DNA of 64,000 bases from Saturnia japonica (Eukaryota; Arthropoda; Insecta; Lepidoptera; Saturniidae). The stretch lies in contig CM065324.1 of NCBI GenBank assembly GCA_033032175.1, forward strand, positions 2,108,001 through 2,172,000, given 5' to 3'. Below the pieces are notes generated by a model. That model was given only the letters and a program-made list of their open reading frames with translations, searched no databases and had not been told where the DNA came from. Position 1 is the first letter of the stretch, and every line of letters starts with the position of its first letter. The position numbers and the translations under genes were made by a program. Positions 11,101 to 22,805 of this stretch are shown here, piece by piece.

Positions 11101-12997
11101 ATTTATTATACATCTGATGCAACAGTCTAGAGCCAATATTAATGGCATATCTGCATTTATTGTTCTCTGGTGAATACCACAGTACCACATGCAAGTTAGA
11201 CAAGTTAAATAATTGAGCAGAGTTTCTGGCATGTTTCATTCCTTTTAATCCATTCTTGTGCAATGACAAAACACAAAAACCAATGTTATGAAGCAGTGGA
11301 AACCTAATTTTTAAACTCTTATAATAGTTCTTAAAAAAAACGTAGCATGGCAAAGTGATTACACTGCACCTGAAGGAGAGCAGTTCAATCTGATAGCATA
11401 GACGACTACCATGGGAATGTCAGTCGCCACTGTCATACCGGCCTGCTCAAATATCTCTTCTCTTCATATTATGCTTGAAGGGCTCCATTAAATTTCACTT
11501 GCCTAGTGGTTGCAAGAGTGACTGCTATGCGTGAGGTCCTGGATTCGATTGCCATGTAGAGCAAAGTGTTATTGGGTTTTCTCAGTATTCAGCAAATTCT
11601 CAGTAGCAGCTCGGAGTTTGGCTTTGTGCTTGATTAGTGGCAATAGGTTTGCCCTCTACTACATGGAACTGAGAAACATACCTGGCAAACTGTGTGTGTA
11701 CATTAGTACACCTCTACCTAACCCTTCGGAATACAGGCATGATAGTATGTTATGTTATATTATAATATATTATATCATATAGTAACTGTCTAATATTGAA
11801 TTTTGATGAGAGTAAGGCCACAAAGAGATGTCTTTGCAAGTTTCTTTCTATTTGAAGTAATGCCTCCCCCTACAGAAAACTATTAAAGAACTATAAATAT
11901 AATATATCAACACTTACCATTTGCAATATCAATGTCATCAATAAAGTCTAGAAGGGTATTAAAAGCAGTCTGAACTTCCTCTGGCAGTTCATCTTCAACC
12001 CGTATATTGTGTATAACTTCTGTATTAGTGAGCACTTTGATTGAATTCTGTAGAGCCTGTGCCACATCTACTGTCAGGCTCTTGAATGCTTCTTCAAGAA
12101 ACTTAAGTCTCTGTAAAAGGCATAATATTTTTTATGTACCACTAGCTGTGCCAGTGGCTACCCTTGCATGGACTACAGAATTACATCAATAGGGCACACA
12201 TACAAATCGTCCAATAAAAAATAATCATCTAAATCGGTTTATAAACAAAGAAATTATGACTGAATATCCATAAAAAATATATATAAATTTGAATTATTGA
12301 AAACTTCCTTTTTGTGAAGTTGGTTAAAATAGGATACTAAATAATATAATACCTCCTCATCTATAGGACCTAGTTCAGAGTTTCCCGAGCATCCTCAGCT
12401 TTTGTGGCTTCCATTGCAAACTTAAGTAGACCCTGGAACATTATAACTCTTATCAGTGTTGTCACTACAATGTGTGTATATTTTGTGTTGTCTATAATCA
12501 CTCAAGAGACATGAATTTTACAGAAATTATATGTGTTGCCTGGTGAGGATATTTAATATAAAAGAAATTTCATTGAATGTCTCAGCTCAGTATATCAAGA
12601 ACTAGAAATCAAGTAGGATCAGGGTAACCCTCTTGGTAACACTCTTCAGAATGGCGAATAAATAAACATGGTAAACAAGGCAAAATGTATGGTACAGGAA
12701 AGCGCAGAAAAACCAGCGTGGTGTTTGGTGTACATCATATTTGTCTGGATAGATATTATATGAGTCTATTTTCTTGACCGAAAAAGGCATGAAACTACAA
12801 GACAGATAAATCAAATTAGATAAATCAACATCACCGGTGAACAAAATACTCCAATAAATTTTGTTTCTTCGACTGACCTGCAAATTTCTCGGCTGCCGAG
12901 GCTGCACCGGTAATGGAGTCCCGTTCGGTACATTCCTGCTTGGATATGTGATAGCACCAGCGATTGTTCTGTTATTGTCAGAATTATTTGAATCCAT
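8194..12997 (-). CDS. HSPBP1: Hsp70-binding protein 1 (HspBP1/Fes1-type nucleotide-exchange factor), frame broken in exon 2
   Basis: Cytosolic co-chaperone that binds the Hsp70 ATPase domain and promotes nucleotide release. Minus-strand exons: 12997-12878, 12432-12353, 12110-11918, 10144-9926, 9308-9153, 8501-8194; all introns are GT-AG and phases agree. Exon 1 (40 codons, MDSNNSDN... ending PRQPRNLQ) and exon 2 (GLLKFAMEATKAEDA) form the Fes1-like N-terminus. Exons 3-6 give the armadillo-repeat body: DFYKLGGF, ASVLAELCQNNPFCQ, LVKCLYAISC, TKAAFLIRYLC and the conserved end SSIGLKKTLEDH...EEMEYCEGIL. With exon 2 restored to 81 bases the length would be 358 residues, essentially that of human HspBP1. 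As written, exon 2 is 80 bases: a base is missing within 12381-12393, so translation would stop at 12372-12370 after 60 codons. All other exons are clean, so an assembly error or a recent allele is likelier than an old pseudogene. Introns hold a SINE A and a MITE D copy. Confidence 0.95.
8570..8720 (-). repeat. Family J fragment
   Basis: Contains GACGGTCGTCGCTGTCATGCCGGCCTGC, the complement of the 3'-terminal motif of the jockey-like LINE (35480-35540). It lies upstream of HspBP1 exon 6 in its intron. Probably a LINE tail or a SINE that borrowed it. Confidence 0.5.
11345..11475 (-). repeat. Family J fragment
   Basis: AGTGATTACACTGCACCTGA at one side and GTCGCCACTGTCATACCGGCCTGCTC at the other; sits just before SINE A copy 2 in HspBP1 intron 3. 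Confidence 0.5.
11496..11779 (+). mobile_element. SINE A copy 2
   Basis: Starts within the A-box region (CTAGTGGTTGCAAGAG), B box GGATTCGATTGCC, full body and a TATGT/TATAT tail. It lies antisense within intron 3 of HspBP1. Confidence 0.85.
12195..12345 (-). mobile_element. MITE D copy 4 in HspBP1 intron 2
   Basis: Carries ATCATCTAAATCGGTTTATAA, AAGAAATTATGACTGAAT and TTTTGTGAAGTTGGTTAAAA. It reaches almost to the donor side of exon 2, the exon with the missing base. Confidence 0.7.
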
Positions 12998-13130
12998 TTT
13001 CTTATACAATATGATTTACCACACTAAAATCGTTCACTTGATCGAGCAACACTCTGTAGACAAAGTTTTTATCCACATGAATGCCCTATATAAAAGTATG
13101 AGAATGATTCATAGATCAACTCTTGACGTA

Positions 13131-13181
13131 TTCTAGAAATTATATATGAATATTCTAAACCTAAACTAGAACAGTCTAGAA
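13131..13181 (-). promoter_or_regulatory. Cluster of heat-shock-element-like sites upstream of HspBP1
   Basis: 134-184 bases upstream of the HspBP1 start codon are TTCtaGAA (13131-13138), GAAtaTTC (13148-13155) and GAAcaGTCtaGAA (13169-13181, one mismatch). HSF binds alternating GAA/TTC units at 5-bp spacing. Sites of this kind suit a gene that acts on Hsp70. Function is inferred. A TATATAAAAG string at 13087-13096 lies nearby but reads in the + direction. Confidence 0.5.
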
Positions 13182-13659
13182 AGAAATAGCAGACCGACCA
13201 TGTTCACTTTTCAGCCAATTCACGCATGCGGCATGAATCAATAAAATTAAAATTTCATTTTCATCTGACTTTGACAGTTAACGATTGGCCGGAGTGGCAA
13301 ATAGAAATTTTTGAATCCGGAGACATTATTGATTATTGTCAATTTAGCCTATTTTGAAATAGCGAACAAAAGCAGCCTTAATTTATATTAATATTTTGAT
13401 TGCTATTTTTGATATAAATTGTAATCAACTGATTATTAATTATGGTATTTGTTATGATTATCGCAACATTCAAAATTACTTTACGGAAAAAGAAAATACA
13501 GAATGTAAATTTGTGGTGCAATCTAGCAGTAGAGTAAACAAATGTCGAAAAGTTCTTCAACACTTTATATTATGTTGAAAATAATACCCGTGTATTAATA
13601 TTTTATTATTATTATAACTTTAAAATATATATAAAAAATGTCACAAAAACGCGGTGTGA

Positions 13660-14110
13660 TGTCTTCTTCTTCTTTTTCCTAACTTTTTATTAAAGACTAT
13701 TACTGCAATTACCAAGCCCATATAGAGTATCCTGTCCTATGATGTTATCTCTATTCTAAAAAGACGGTCATTTCCTTTGTTCGATTATTCTAGGAAGTTT
13801 TGTGGCATCTAAGAATTCATGGTTAATGTTATTATTTCCATTCCACTTAACTTGTGCACGATAAGTTAGTTTTATTATGCAGTATGGCACCTGTATTTAT
13901 TTATTTCAACACTTACGTAATAAAAACTAAAACAAGTAAAGAAAAATATACAGAGAACATTGCTTAGTGCTACTATAATTAAAAGTGTAGACTACATGAA
14001 CATACACAAAATAATGTATTACACAACATAGGATCAAATAACACAACTTTATGAATATAAAACAAAAACCATTACATGAGAGTTTGAAATCCCGCCAAAA
14101 ACTCTGGCGT
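13660..14110 (+). mobile_element. Element E copy 1 (diverged)
   Basis: Family E starts CTTCTTCTTG(TTTTGGCGCCGC), contains ACCAAACTATATCACGCAAAA and ATATAGGGTCAAA, and ends AAGATCCCGCCAAAAACTC, so the ends share an inverted TTTTGGCG. This copy keeps the head, TAGGATCAAATAAC and the end GAAATCCCGCCAAAAACTC. Confidence 0.65.
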
Positions 14111-14372
14111 GACGTCAACATTTAATTAATAAAACCAAAGTTAAAGTTAAGTGTACTAGAACTTCAGTTGAAACTTATGAAATTTCTTTAGAACCTATGT
14201 AATTATAAAGCCACTATTTCAACGCTTAGTAATAATAATTATAGAGTCACTTGTCAAAATAATAACATTCAATGAAGACTGACTTCACATTTCTGATTGG
14301 CGTTTCCAATCTCGTAACTCACAGACAAAAAATCCCAAAATAAACAAATATAATATATGCATATAATTATAG

Positions 14373-14898
14373 TCTATACAATTAATAAAATAGAAGTACC
14401 TGTGTGTAATGTCGAAATAAAAGCTTTTTACTAAATGCATATGAAAGTATATACGACACCTATATCAAAAACTCCATTTTTTTTAATTTTGTCTGTCTGT
14501 CTGTTTGTTCTGGGTAATCTCCGAAACGGTTGAGCTGATTTTTGCTGGTAGATAGCATGGAATAGCATAGATGGAACTTGTGCAGAGTAACTTAGGCTAC
14601 TTTCATTTTAGAGAAAGAATTAGGTTTACGCTCAATTAAAAAAAACTGGTCATGGTGAATCAATTCGGGCGCTTAAATGGCTTACGCTGAGTAAACCATA
14701 AGAGATATAGCAATGTAATGTACTAAACAATTGCAGACAATAAAAAGACCTACAAAAAAGTCTGCGAGAATATACGTCTATCTTCTAACAAAAACCCCCA
14801 CAATAAGCATTTTTGTCTTTAAAATAGCCGGGAGCAGGGGATCAAGATTCGCGCGGGTATTCTGTAGTCCATGTGAGCGAAGCCGCGGGCGCAGCTAG
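14373..14898 (+). mobile_element. Element F copy 1 (Helitron-like, ~520 bp)
   Basis: Family F runs TCTATACAATTAATAAAATTG ... TTTTTACTAAATGCATATGAAAGTATATACGACACCTAT, GTCTGTCTGTCTG, CTCCGAAACGGTT, TGGTGAATCAATTC.GGCGCTTAAATGGC ... AGCGAAGCCGCGGGCACAGCTAG. No target duplication; the TC start, the CTAG end and a small GCCGCGGGC palindrome before it resemble non-autonomous Helitrons. This copy is complete. Confidence 0.75.
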
Positions 14899-15129
14899 TA
14901 ACGACATAAAATAAATGGGGTTTTTTCATAGCATTGATTTATGCACTTTTAAAATTAATTCCCTGAAAAAAAAACACGACTAACTTTCGCTTTTAAAAAC
15001 TCGACATTAAAAAAGGAAAGTATTACTTTGCAACCCTTTATAAATGTCAAAACTTGACTGACAGAAAGGTTTTTATTACTCTTAAATTATGACCGTAAGT
15101 CTTTTGGCCACTAATAGAAAAACAAAAGG

Positions 15130-15372
15130 AAGTGTTTTTGGTGGGATCTTAATCCGTCATTGGGTGGTTATTTTAATTCAGAAACATATGTTATTTTGTC
15201 CAATGTTATGCAATTTTGGTAGAATTTTACGTAATATACTTTGTCTATTGTGCACAAGCAAAGAAGATTATAAATAAAAAATTTAATAGGAACATGCATT
15301 TTAAATTGCCACAAAAACTTCTTTGATGTTGGCAGAATGTCGATCAACACAGTTGCCATTAAATAAAAAGAA
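15130..15372 (-). mobile_element. Element E copy 2
   Basis: Begins on + with GTTTTTGGTGGGATCTTAATC (the family's end, reversed) and finishes GTTGCCATTAAATAAAAAGAAG. AAAAGGAA occurs on both flanks, a possible target duplication. Confidence 0.55.
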
Positions 15373-16689
15373 GAAAAAAAGGAAAATTTTGTAAAAATTC
15401 CTAGTGTCTAATATCAATTAATAACATTACAATCTTATTATCAATTCAAATAAAACCTTTTTGTAATGTGTGTTAAAGCCCAATGAGTTTCGAGACTAGC
15501 TGTATGTTGAAATGGGTTTTAAAATTTGGCCATTTATTTTGTATAGAGACTATAGACAATTTAACGAATAATAAAACATACGTCTTTAAGTAATAACAGC
15601 CGTTATAACATGTTCTAACAGTAAGAATAATTAGTAAAACTACAATATAACCCAAAGAAGACCACTTAATAATGAAATTGATGTTGATATTTTATTAACT
15701 TTGGTACATCGTCCCTGCTATAAAACGCGACTTAGTTGGCACGCTTTGGTGAATTATTGGCCATTTATTTAATAGTCCGTAGTTGCCAATCGCGTGCCCT
15801 TTACGCCATCGCATTAACCGCAACACGATCTATGAAGTCACTGCGAATAGCATCGACCAAATTCACACAACGTTTTCTTGTTTTCTTTTAAATATGTTTG
15901 TTTGTTTTAAATATGTACCGCATTTTACTGCGGTTCTGCCTGCATGGAACACCATTAATACTGTTTTATTCTTATTTCGTTATTTCTCGAGCATAAACAA
16001 TATTTCATATCATTATTTTATTGATTACACCGTAATTTCAGATCTATTAATAACATGTGAAATTAAGCGATAAATACATACGCTGGCCTATTTGTAGACA
16101 CAGTCCCAATTAAACTTAGCTAGAATTATCAAATACTCCGTTTCTAATTTACTAAATGGTATTGAAACCTATCACTTCTTATTGTCTTATTGCCTTCACG
16201 ATACGTGTTAGTAGTAATCTTCGGTGATCGGAAAACTTTACGCTGGTAGTACCAAAACATTACACAAATTTTCTTGTTCAGGCTGCGAGACTATGGACTA
16301 CAAGACAACCAATGCTTATACTTACTTATTTTTGTAAGACGTGAAGATGCCCTAGGCATATTCATTATTTTACTAACTCGGTTAGGGAATATTATTTGTC
16401 GATCTAATATAATGTATATCAGTATAATATGTATACCTATTAGGGTTTCTGGTCGAGTTTCCTCGAAGCGAGAATTCCCGGGAAATCTGGCCTTACTCGA
16501 GACGAGAAAAAAGTGTCGAGAAGTCGATAATTCTCTTTCGAGAGTATAGCCAAATCCTACCTACGACTTCATGAGAATTTTTGTTTAATTTATAAGTGGA
16601 AGAAAATATATACTAAATAAAATTATACGTAAATATATTATAAAGATCAAAAGAGTGTGTGTTTGGTCGCTATATAAAAAAAAACGCTA

Positions 16690-16936
16690 CTAACAATTAT
16701 CTGGAACTATCGGTCACATTTGTAAAATTCGTTTTGCATTTTATAGCTCATTTAACAAAGAAGGTTACATAGACTATATAACTTTTAGCGTAGTCCGTAA
16801 AGAACAAAGGAGTAACCATGAATGTCGAGCGATCTGGCAAGCTGGTAAGCAAGTACGGAAAGTGAGAACAACGATAGGCGCGATGAAGAGTTGGTCGAAT
16901 AAATTTTAAATGGATGAAACCGTAGGTCACAGCTAG
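16690..16936 (+). mobile_element. Element G copy 2
   Basis: 5' end indistinct; AGTAACCATGAATGTCGAGCG, AAGCAAGTACGGAAAGTGAG, GTCGAATAAATTTTAAATGG and the terminus GTCACAGCTAG at 16926-16936 are clear. Confidence 0.7.
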
Positions 16937-18437
16937 TATAATTAAATTATTTAGGTACAAAGTATTTCGCACGTGAGATAAAGCGAAGCGACGACGAGAT
17001 GTAGGGTGTTTTGCGAGGGGAGGGAATTCCGTAGCTCGTCACATCAACTGTTTTTAAATTTAATTTATTTAACTTATTTTAATTTAACCCCTAAAAATTG
17101 CTGACTGACAAAAAACCGTTCAGATCTAAGGCAACTAAATCGAAAGCGATAAGACTTTCGGCTTCAATTATACAAATCTGTATTTATTTTGATTTACAAA
17201 TTTCAGACCCACGGGTAAAAAAATTCATGAAATAATGGCTTCTGTATCATTTTTAAAAGGATAAAATGGATATAAGCTTAGCGCTTACAAGTAAATTCAT
17301 AGTAGCTATTGAGACGTAACAAAAATAAATACAATAAATATTTCGGAAGCTAACCAAATTCTTTTGCCGCATTACATAGGTACCTATTTAAAATGCTGCT
17401 TACAAGAATATTACATGGGGGCTTGAGCTTATATTCAGATGAAATATTTATAATTTCGGAAGTGATCTCGTACATGGATAACATAAATATCAAAAATTAT
17501 TATCAAGGACTTTGTCAGTATTGTCAGGTGTGTACGATATTGACGGTGTCTCGGAATTAAAAGGTCGAAAACTTATACCAAGTTAATATAATATAAAGGT
17601 CGAAGTGCGTTCTATATATTGATTTCATTGTTATACTAATTATATACATTTTGACATTTGTGCTCAATTTTATTAAAACATATTTTAAGTATCAATCAAC
17701 ATCTGTTTAAAGCATTTTTTTAACTCTGAAGATTAGAAAAATATTCTATCCGCGTGACATTGGCATAATTGTGTATTATCACATATTGCCATTAAATAAG
17801 AAGAACAAATGTCGGCGTTATTACAAAAGCGGTAATCAAAACTACGCCGAATCGGCGTACTCGTGTCAGTGTCATCGATAAATCCGACAATACTGTCACA
17901 ATGACAAGCTTAATTTCAAATAGTCACTAAACAGTATGGATATGAAGTTGTCGTATTCTAAGAGCAATTGGTTGTATTATAGCTAAGATGTAGCGGAGAC
18001 CAATAATTAATCTATGCTTAAATACTTTCCGGAATAGCACAATTTGTTCGAATGCTCTAGTTTATTTGTATTTTCATAGATAGCAACACAAAATCTTACC
18101 TCGTTACAACCTAGCTAGAATATAACATTACAATAATTCATATGTATGTGATACGATAAGCATTATTCGAGATACGTTATCATATTATGATAAATCATGA
18201 GTTTAGAGATACATGTTTTCATAATAACAACCAACTTAGAAAAAGATACTCTACAACTGTACACATTTTAACAACAGATATTTGTTATATAAAGTGAACT
18301 TTTATTTAATTGTTAAAGTGGAAAAATTGAGTATATACAAATAATTTTAATATTATTTGAAGATACACGATAAATATTGTATTTATAGGCATTATTTTGA
18401 TCAAGGTATGTACTTTTTACTTTTCTTCATCAACATA

Positions 18438-18757
18438 CATCTTCTTCTTGTTATTTTGGCGCCGCAAAAACCACTTACCAGTGTCAATGTTTTGAAGCCT
18501 TCGCAATATTTTCTAATATTCAAAGTGGAGTCTAACAAGATGATAGCTCCCTAGGTAGAACTATTCAGGGAGTATTTGTGACATCTCAACATGCATATTT
18601 CCAGTCTATATTTATATTCCAATTCACGTACGTACAATAACCAAACTATAACGCAAAATGCCACCAATATTACATAATATAGGGTCAAATAACCTAAGTT
18701 AAAGAATTAAAATAATATCCACAACATGGTAGCTTAAGATCCCGCCAAAAACTCCCA
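18438..18757 (+). mobile_element. Element E copy 3
   Basis: Complete: CATCTTCTTCTTGTTATTTTGGCGCCGC to AAGATCCCGCCAAAAACTC, about 320 bases, with AACCAAACTATAACGCAAAA in the middle. Confidence 0.75.
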
Positions 18758-18926
18758 TTCATAGATATTGTAATGCTAAATTGTATAGTTGATTTACTTT
18801 TATTCAATGTTTGATGCAGATAAACATCTGCCACAAAGATCATAGAAATTCGGTATTATGTACCAAGACTTAAACCAGTATATTACGTAAATAAAATATA
18901 AGTAAGTTTTTATATGAGGGATACAA

Positions 18927-19133
18927 TTTCACACACGGCCATTTAATTCCAAACTAAGCAAAGCTTGTAATATGGTAACTAAACAGCGGATATACATACA
19001 TATATAGATATTTAACACCCAGACACACACAACTGACATTTATGTTCATCACATAAAGTCAGTCATGGGCGGGGATCGAAACCGCGACTTCTCGGCTCAA
19101 TAGTAGCGTTTACTACCACTGCGCCACGAGGCC
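18927..19133 (-). mobile_element. SINE B copy 2
   Basis: Reverse complement reads GGCCTCGTGGCGCAGTGGTAG ... GGTTTCGATCCCCGCC ... TTTGGAATTAAATGGCCGTG. Head and tail both match the 6673 copy, which fixes the full length at about 200 bases. Confidence 0.85.
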
Positions 19134-19914
19134 TGTCATTTATAGTGAATCGACCATACGTGTATTACAGATTCAAAATTAAACTTAAATACATACCTAT
19201 TCGTTAATGATAGCGTATTTTTAAAATTCAAACGTCCTTTTATTTAGTGCTTGAAGGGTCGATTTGTATAATTATTAATAATGACCACGTTAGGCACATA
19301 TAGGAGTACACATGAAACAGGCACGTTTTAGGGTATGACTATGATAGTAAATTAAAATCAACAACTCAAATATTCTAAGTTTTCAACGTCGTAAAATAAG
19401 TAAAAACGATAAAGTATTTTTATGTGCAAAACTGATCGTTTTGTTACTTAAGTATACAATTTTACTTGCTAGGTATCGAAAGTTTCACGTTTCGAAATAA
19501 AATTACGTTTGTAATGAAATGCTGATTTATAAACGGATAGTAGTTAAAAAAAAAAAAATCAAAAATTAAGTTGCAGTAGTAATTTCCAAATTACCCCCCT
19601 TGTCAGAGTAAAGTTGAATTTAGTCTAAATGCTGATAAGCCTAAACCTAGTAAGATAATGTCATGATAAGATATAACGTGTGAGTGACATATGTTTACTA
19701 CCACCCTAAAAGTTTAATAAACAGAAAAACTGACGATGTGCGTATGTTGGCAAAATATTGTGGATCAAAAATCAGTTGAATCACACAATGAATAAAATTT
19801 CAGATAAATTATTTATTAAAACGAACTAATTACCTACCTAATTTACTTATCATAGAGTATTTATTTTTCATTACTTTTTTATTTATATCTTTTATATCCT
19901 GCATCAGTTTGGTC

Positions 19915-20165
19915 TTTGACAAACATCTCACCTAATTTTAAGTGACGATATAGCCTAATATGTTACACGCTAAACCTAAAGGAACTGACTCTCGAGTGCA
20001 GCTGCCAGAACACACCAATAAGTCCTTGACGACAAATTTTCAAATCGTCTGTCGTATTTAGCCATGCTGGTTTAAAAAACTTTCCTACCACGCAAATTCC
20101 GGTATCATAAAGATATTTTCCTTCACTGAAAACTTGGGCCTCTTTATCAAATAATAACACAGTTA
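19915..20165 (-). mobile_element. SINE C copy 3
   Basis: Reverse complement reads TTTTCAGTGAAGGAAAATATC ... CTGGCAGCTGCACTCGAGAG ... ATCGTCACTTAAAATTAGGTGAGA. Lacks the tRNA-like head. Confidence 0.7.
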
Positions 20166-20310
20166 AGTGACGTCACTGTACATGTTGGCAAGCACTAAGC
20201 ATAGTTCAATCCAACTACAGCGATGACCAACGAGAAATAAATCAGCCACCAGTCGACGTTGTCATGCCATGCCTGCCTGCTCAAATATCTCTTCACGTTA
20301 TGTTTGTAAA
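20160..20310 (-). repeat. Family J fragment
   Basis: AGTCGACGTTGTCATGCCATGCCTGCCTGCTCAAATATCTC parallels the 11345 copy; it adjoins SINE C copy 3. Confidence 0.5.
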
Positions 20311-20429
20311 ATTCGAACCTAACGTCATTGCTTCATTTGTAATGTACGAAACAATGATGTAAAGAACTGGCACCACACCTTTGCCCATTCCAAGCGTAAT
20401 CTATAGGTAAATAAATACAAGATACTTTT

Positions 20430-20645
20430 TAACAAAATAGAAAACCGAGTTCAATGATTTTCATTAGTTCCCTGGTGTATCATCGAAGTTGAAGGTCCAA
20501 TGCCAATAAATTAAAACGAGACTACCCAATAAAATAAAAATCATGTAAATTGGTTAATAAACAATGAAGTTATATGGCTGAACATCCACAAAAAAAGATT
20601 CGAATTTAGAACTTCCCTCCTTTTTTTGAAGTCTGTTTTAAATGT
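20430..20645 (-). mobile_element. MITE D copy 5
   Basis: Both ends present: AAAACCGAGTTCAATGATTT and TTTTTTTGAAGTCTGTTTT, with TTCCCTGGTGTATCATCGAA between; about 240 bases upstream of the orphan terminal exon. Confidence 0.75.
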
Positions 20646-20886
20646 TTTTTGCCCTTGTGCGCGCATCACACAAGAACTAGGTACTGGATGGTTTTTGATC
20701 ATATTTTTTTTCTTACTTGTTAGATTTAGATACTTGGTCCTTATAAAAAAAAACACGATATCTTTATTCAAGTTTCAAGAAACTACGATTTTTACCTATA
20801 AGAATTACGCGTTCTTCTACCATCAACGTAAGTAAGCCTTTATGTCTATGTTCACAATTAACATGTATATAATGATATAATTCCAG

Positions 20887-21068
20887 CAATGCCGCCTCGC
20901 CAGGACCTGGTGCCGGCGACTCCGGTGATCAAAGTGGAACAGACACGGGTACCTCCACCGCCCGCGCCGGGTCGCCTGCAGCGTCCGCCCCACGACAACC
21001 CGGCCGCGTACCTCCACCTGCCTGCCACCCCTCGCATCAACGTCACTAGGGTACCGAACGCACAATAG
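20887..21068 (+). CDS. 3'-terminal coding exon of an unrecognised proline-rich protein
   Basis: A 3' splice site (TTCCAG ending at 20886) is followed by two bases completing a codon, then 59 codons from ATG 20889 to the TAG at 21066-21068. The stretch is GC-rich in strongly AT-rich surroundings and uses GC-ending codons, as expected of a real exon. About a quarter of the residues are proline (VPPPPAPG, QRPPHDNP). VIKVEQ contains the SUMO-acceptor pattern hydrophobic-K-x-E. No catalytic motif or known domain is visible. I could not place upstream exons between 13.2 and 20.8 kb with confidence; they may be small, or lie further left on the + strand. The ATG directly after the splice site is probably internal. 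Product not recognised; a disordered C-terminus of a nuclear regulator is one possibility. Confidence 0.6.
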
Positions 21069-22330
21069 TCGAGGATTCTAAGAAAAAAAAATGTTATTTT
21101 TCATGAATGAAATGTTAATAGAATTTAATAATGGGAGTATGCAATGACGTTTTATAAATATCATTGGGAGTATGTATGTGTATTATGTATGGTGTTAATC
21201 ATTGAATGGAAGAAGTGTTTCTATTTATTTTTATAAGAAGTTTAATCAGTATTATCAGTCTCCGCCACTTCAAATTTAATATTCTGAAGTTTGAAATGTG
21301 AACTTGTTTGATCGTCTTATTATTTTTCGTTCATAATTTCATTATTTTACTGTGCAATCTGTATCTACGTTGCCATTTTACGTTATACGATTTGGTAATT
21401 GTGCATATTTGAGTTTTGTGTTGCACCGGAATGACCCTAGAAAGTGTAAACAATGTTTTGATAGCCATTATATGATGATAAAATACACGAAGGCCAAAAC
21501 AAAAGTAAAAATGAATTACTTGGAAATAAAACGTTGACATTGGCAAATACTTCTGCAACACTATTTGAAGTTAAAATACCGCTTTAAAAAAATTTGCTTG
21601 TAAACCGACTAAATTATTTTTATAATTGAAACCCTTTATCAAAGACAAATATAATAATTACGACCAACACTTAATTTTCCATATCGCCAATTTATAAAAA
21701 AATAAATGATATGAACTGTAATTTGTGTGAATGATATAAATATTTTTAATTCAAGGCCAATTAACATTGTCAACAAATAATTACAAATACAACAAATAAT
21801 TAGAAGTTAGGTTCTTGGAAATAATCGAAAATTTCATAAATAAGAGCATTAATGTAAATATTATTTTTATATTTATAAATTTATGCTTATGTGACGGTGT
21901 GAACTAAACGCATTAATTTACACAGTATTTTAACTGTATATTATTAAACGATACATCGCGGCATCGTAACTGTCCTAAGGTTCTGAACCATTAGGTTAAT
22001 TTTAATTTTTTAATTTAAGAATTTAATATATTATTAGTCATTTTATTATATAAGTATATATTATGTACAATATTAGATAAAAATACTTACCTGTAATAAT
22101 TAAATTAATGTATGTCGTATAATTTGTTTTATTTTAGGACTATTTTATATATTTATATTTATTTTATATAATATATAATTTTAGACTACTGCTTTAAACG
22201 AAAACCCCGTTAAAAATCTATTTGGTTTTTTTTTCTATTTAATGAATACCCCAAAGTACCTTTAAACTTATCAATAGACATCAGAGATAATAAGGATTTT
22301 TGTAACAAAAAAGAAAGCCATCTTCAATTA
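21069..22330 (+). other. Probable 3'UTR and flank of the orphan terminal exon
   Basis: Very AT-rich, without a recognisable gene or repeat copy until the MITE D/element F fragments at 22330. A canonical AATAAA lies at 21525-21530, and a Pumilio-type TGTAAATA at 21853-21860, so a long regulated 3'UTR is possible but not shown. Confidence 0.35.
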
Positions 22331-22805
22331 TTTTCAGGTGTTCCCTGGTGTATCTTCGAAGTAGAAAGCTGTGCCCGCGGCTCCGCTCACGTGGTGTGGG
22401 TGATCCTTAGAAAATACACATATTATGCTCTTGTTGACTTTTGTAGGTCTTTTTCAGATCTACAATTATGTATTACATTAATTTGATACATCTTATAAGG
22501 TTTACTCAGCGTAAGCCATTTAAGCGCCCGAGTTGATTGACCATGATCAGTTTTTTTATTTACGCGGAACCCTAATTCTTTTTTTAAAAGTAGCTTAAGT
22601 TACTCCTTATATATAATCAGCTATCTGCTAGTGAAAGTCCTGTCGAAATTAGTCCCACCGTTTCGGAGTTTATCTGGAACAAAGAGACGGAAAAAATTGT
22701 AAAAATGGGTTTTTTGTTATAGGTATCGTATATACTTTCATATGCATTTAGTAAAAAGCTGTTATTTTGACATTACAAACAGACACTTTTATTAATTGTA
22801 TGTAT
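22330..22805 (-). mobile_element. Element F copy 2, joined to a MITE D scrap
   Basis: 22330-22366 is a D fragment (TTCCCTGGTGTATCTTCGAAG). From 22365 the reversed F end GCTGTGCCCGCGGCTCCGCTC begins, running to TTTTATTAATTGTATGTATAA near 22803. Confidence 0.7.

Larger units (their letters stand above)
12998..20886. other. Stretch between HspBP1 and the orphan exon
   Basis: Holds repeats E, F, G, B, C, J and D as listed. The remainder (15380-16680, 16940-18430, 19140-19910) is AT-rich with no exon I would defend. A splice-like TTGTTCAG before a short frame at 16283 was the best candidate and looks random. Confidence 0.35.

Noticed and set aside
16268..16549. Possible exon after TTCTTGTTCAG
   Set aside because: No coding character, no donor at a sensible point and no link to neighbouring exons.
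20858..21065. Two minus-strand frames (62 and 80 codons, Arg/Gly-rich)
   Set aside because: They are complements of the GC-rich + strand exon 20887-21068, which has a splice acceptor and better codon use.
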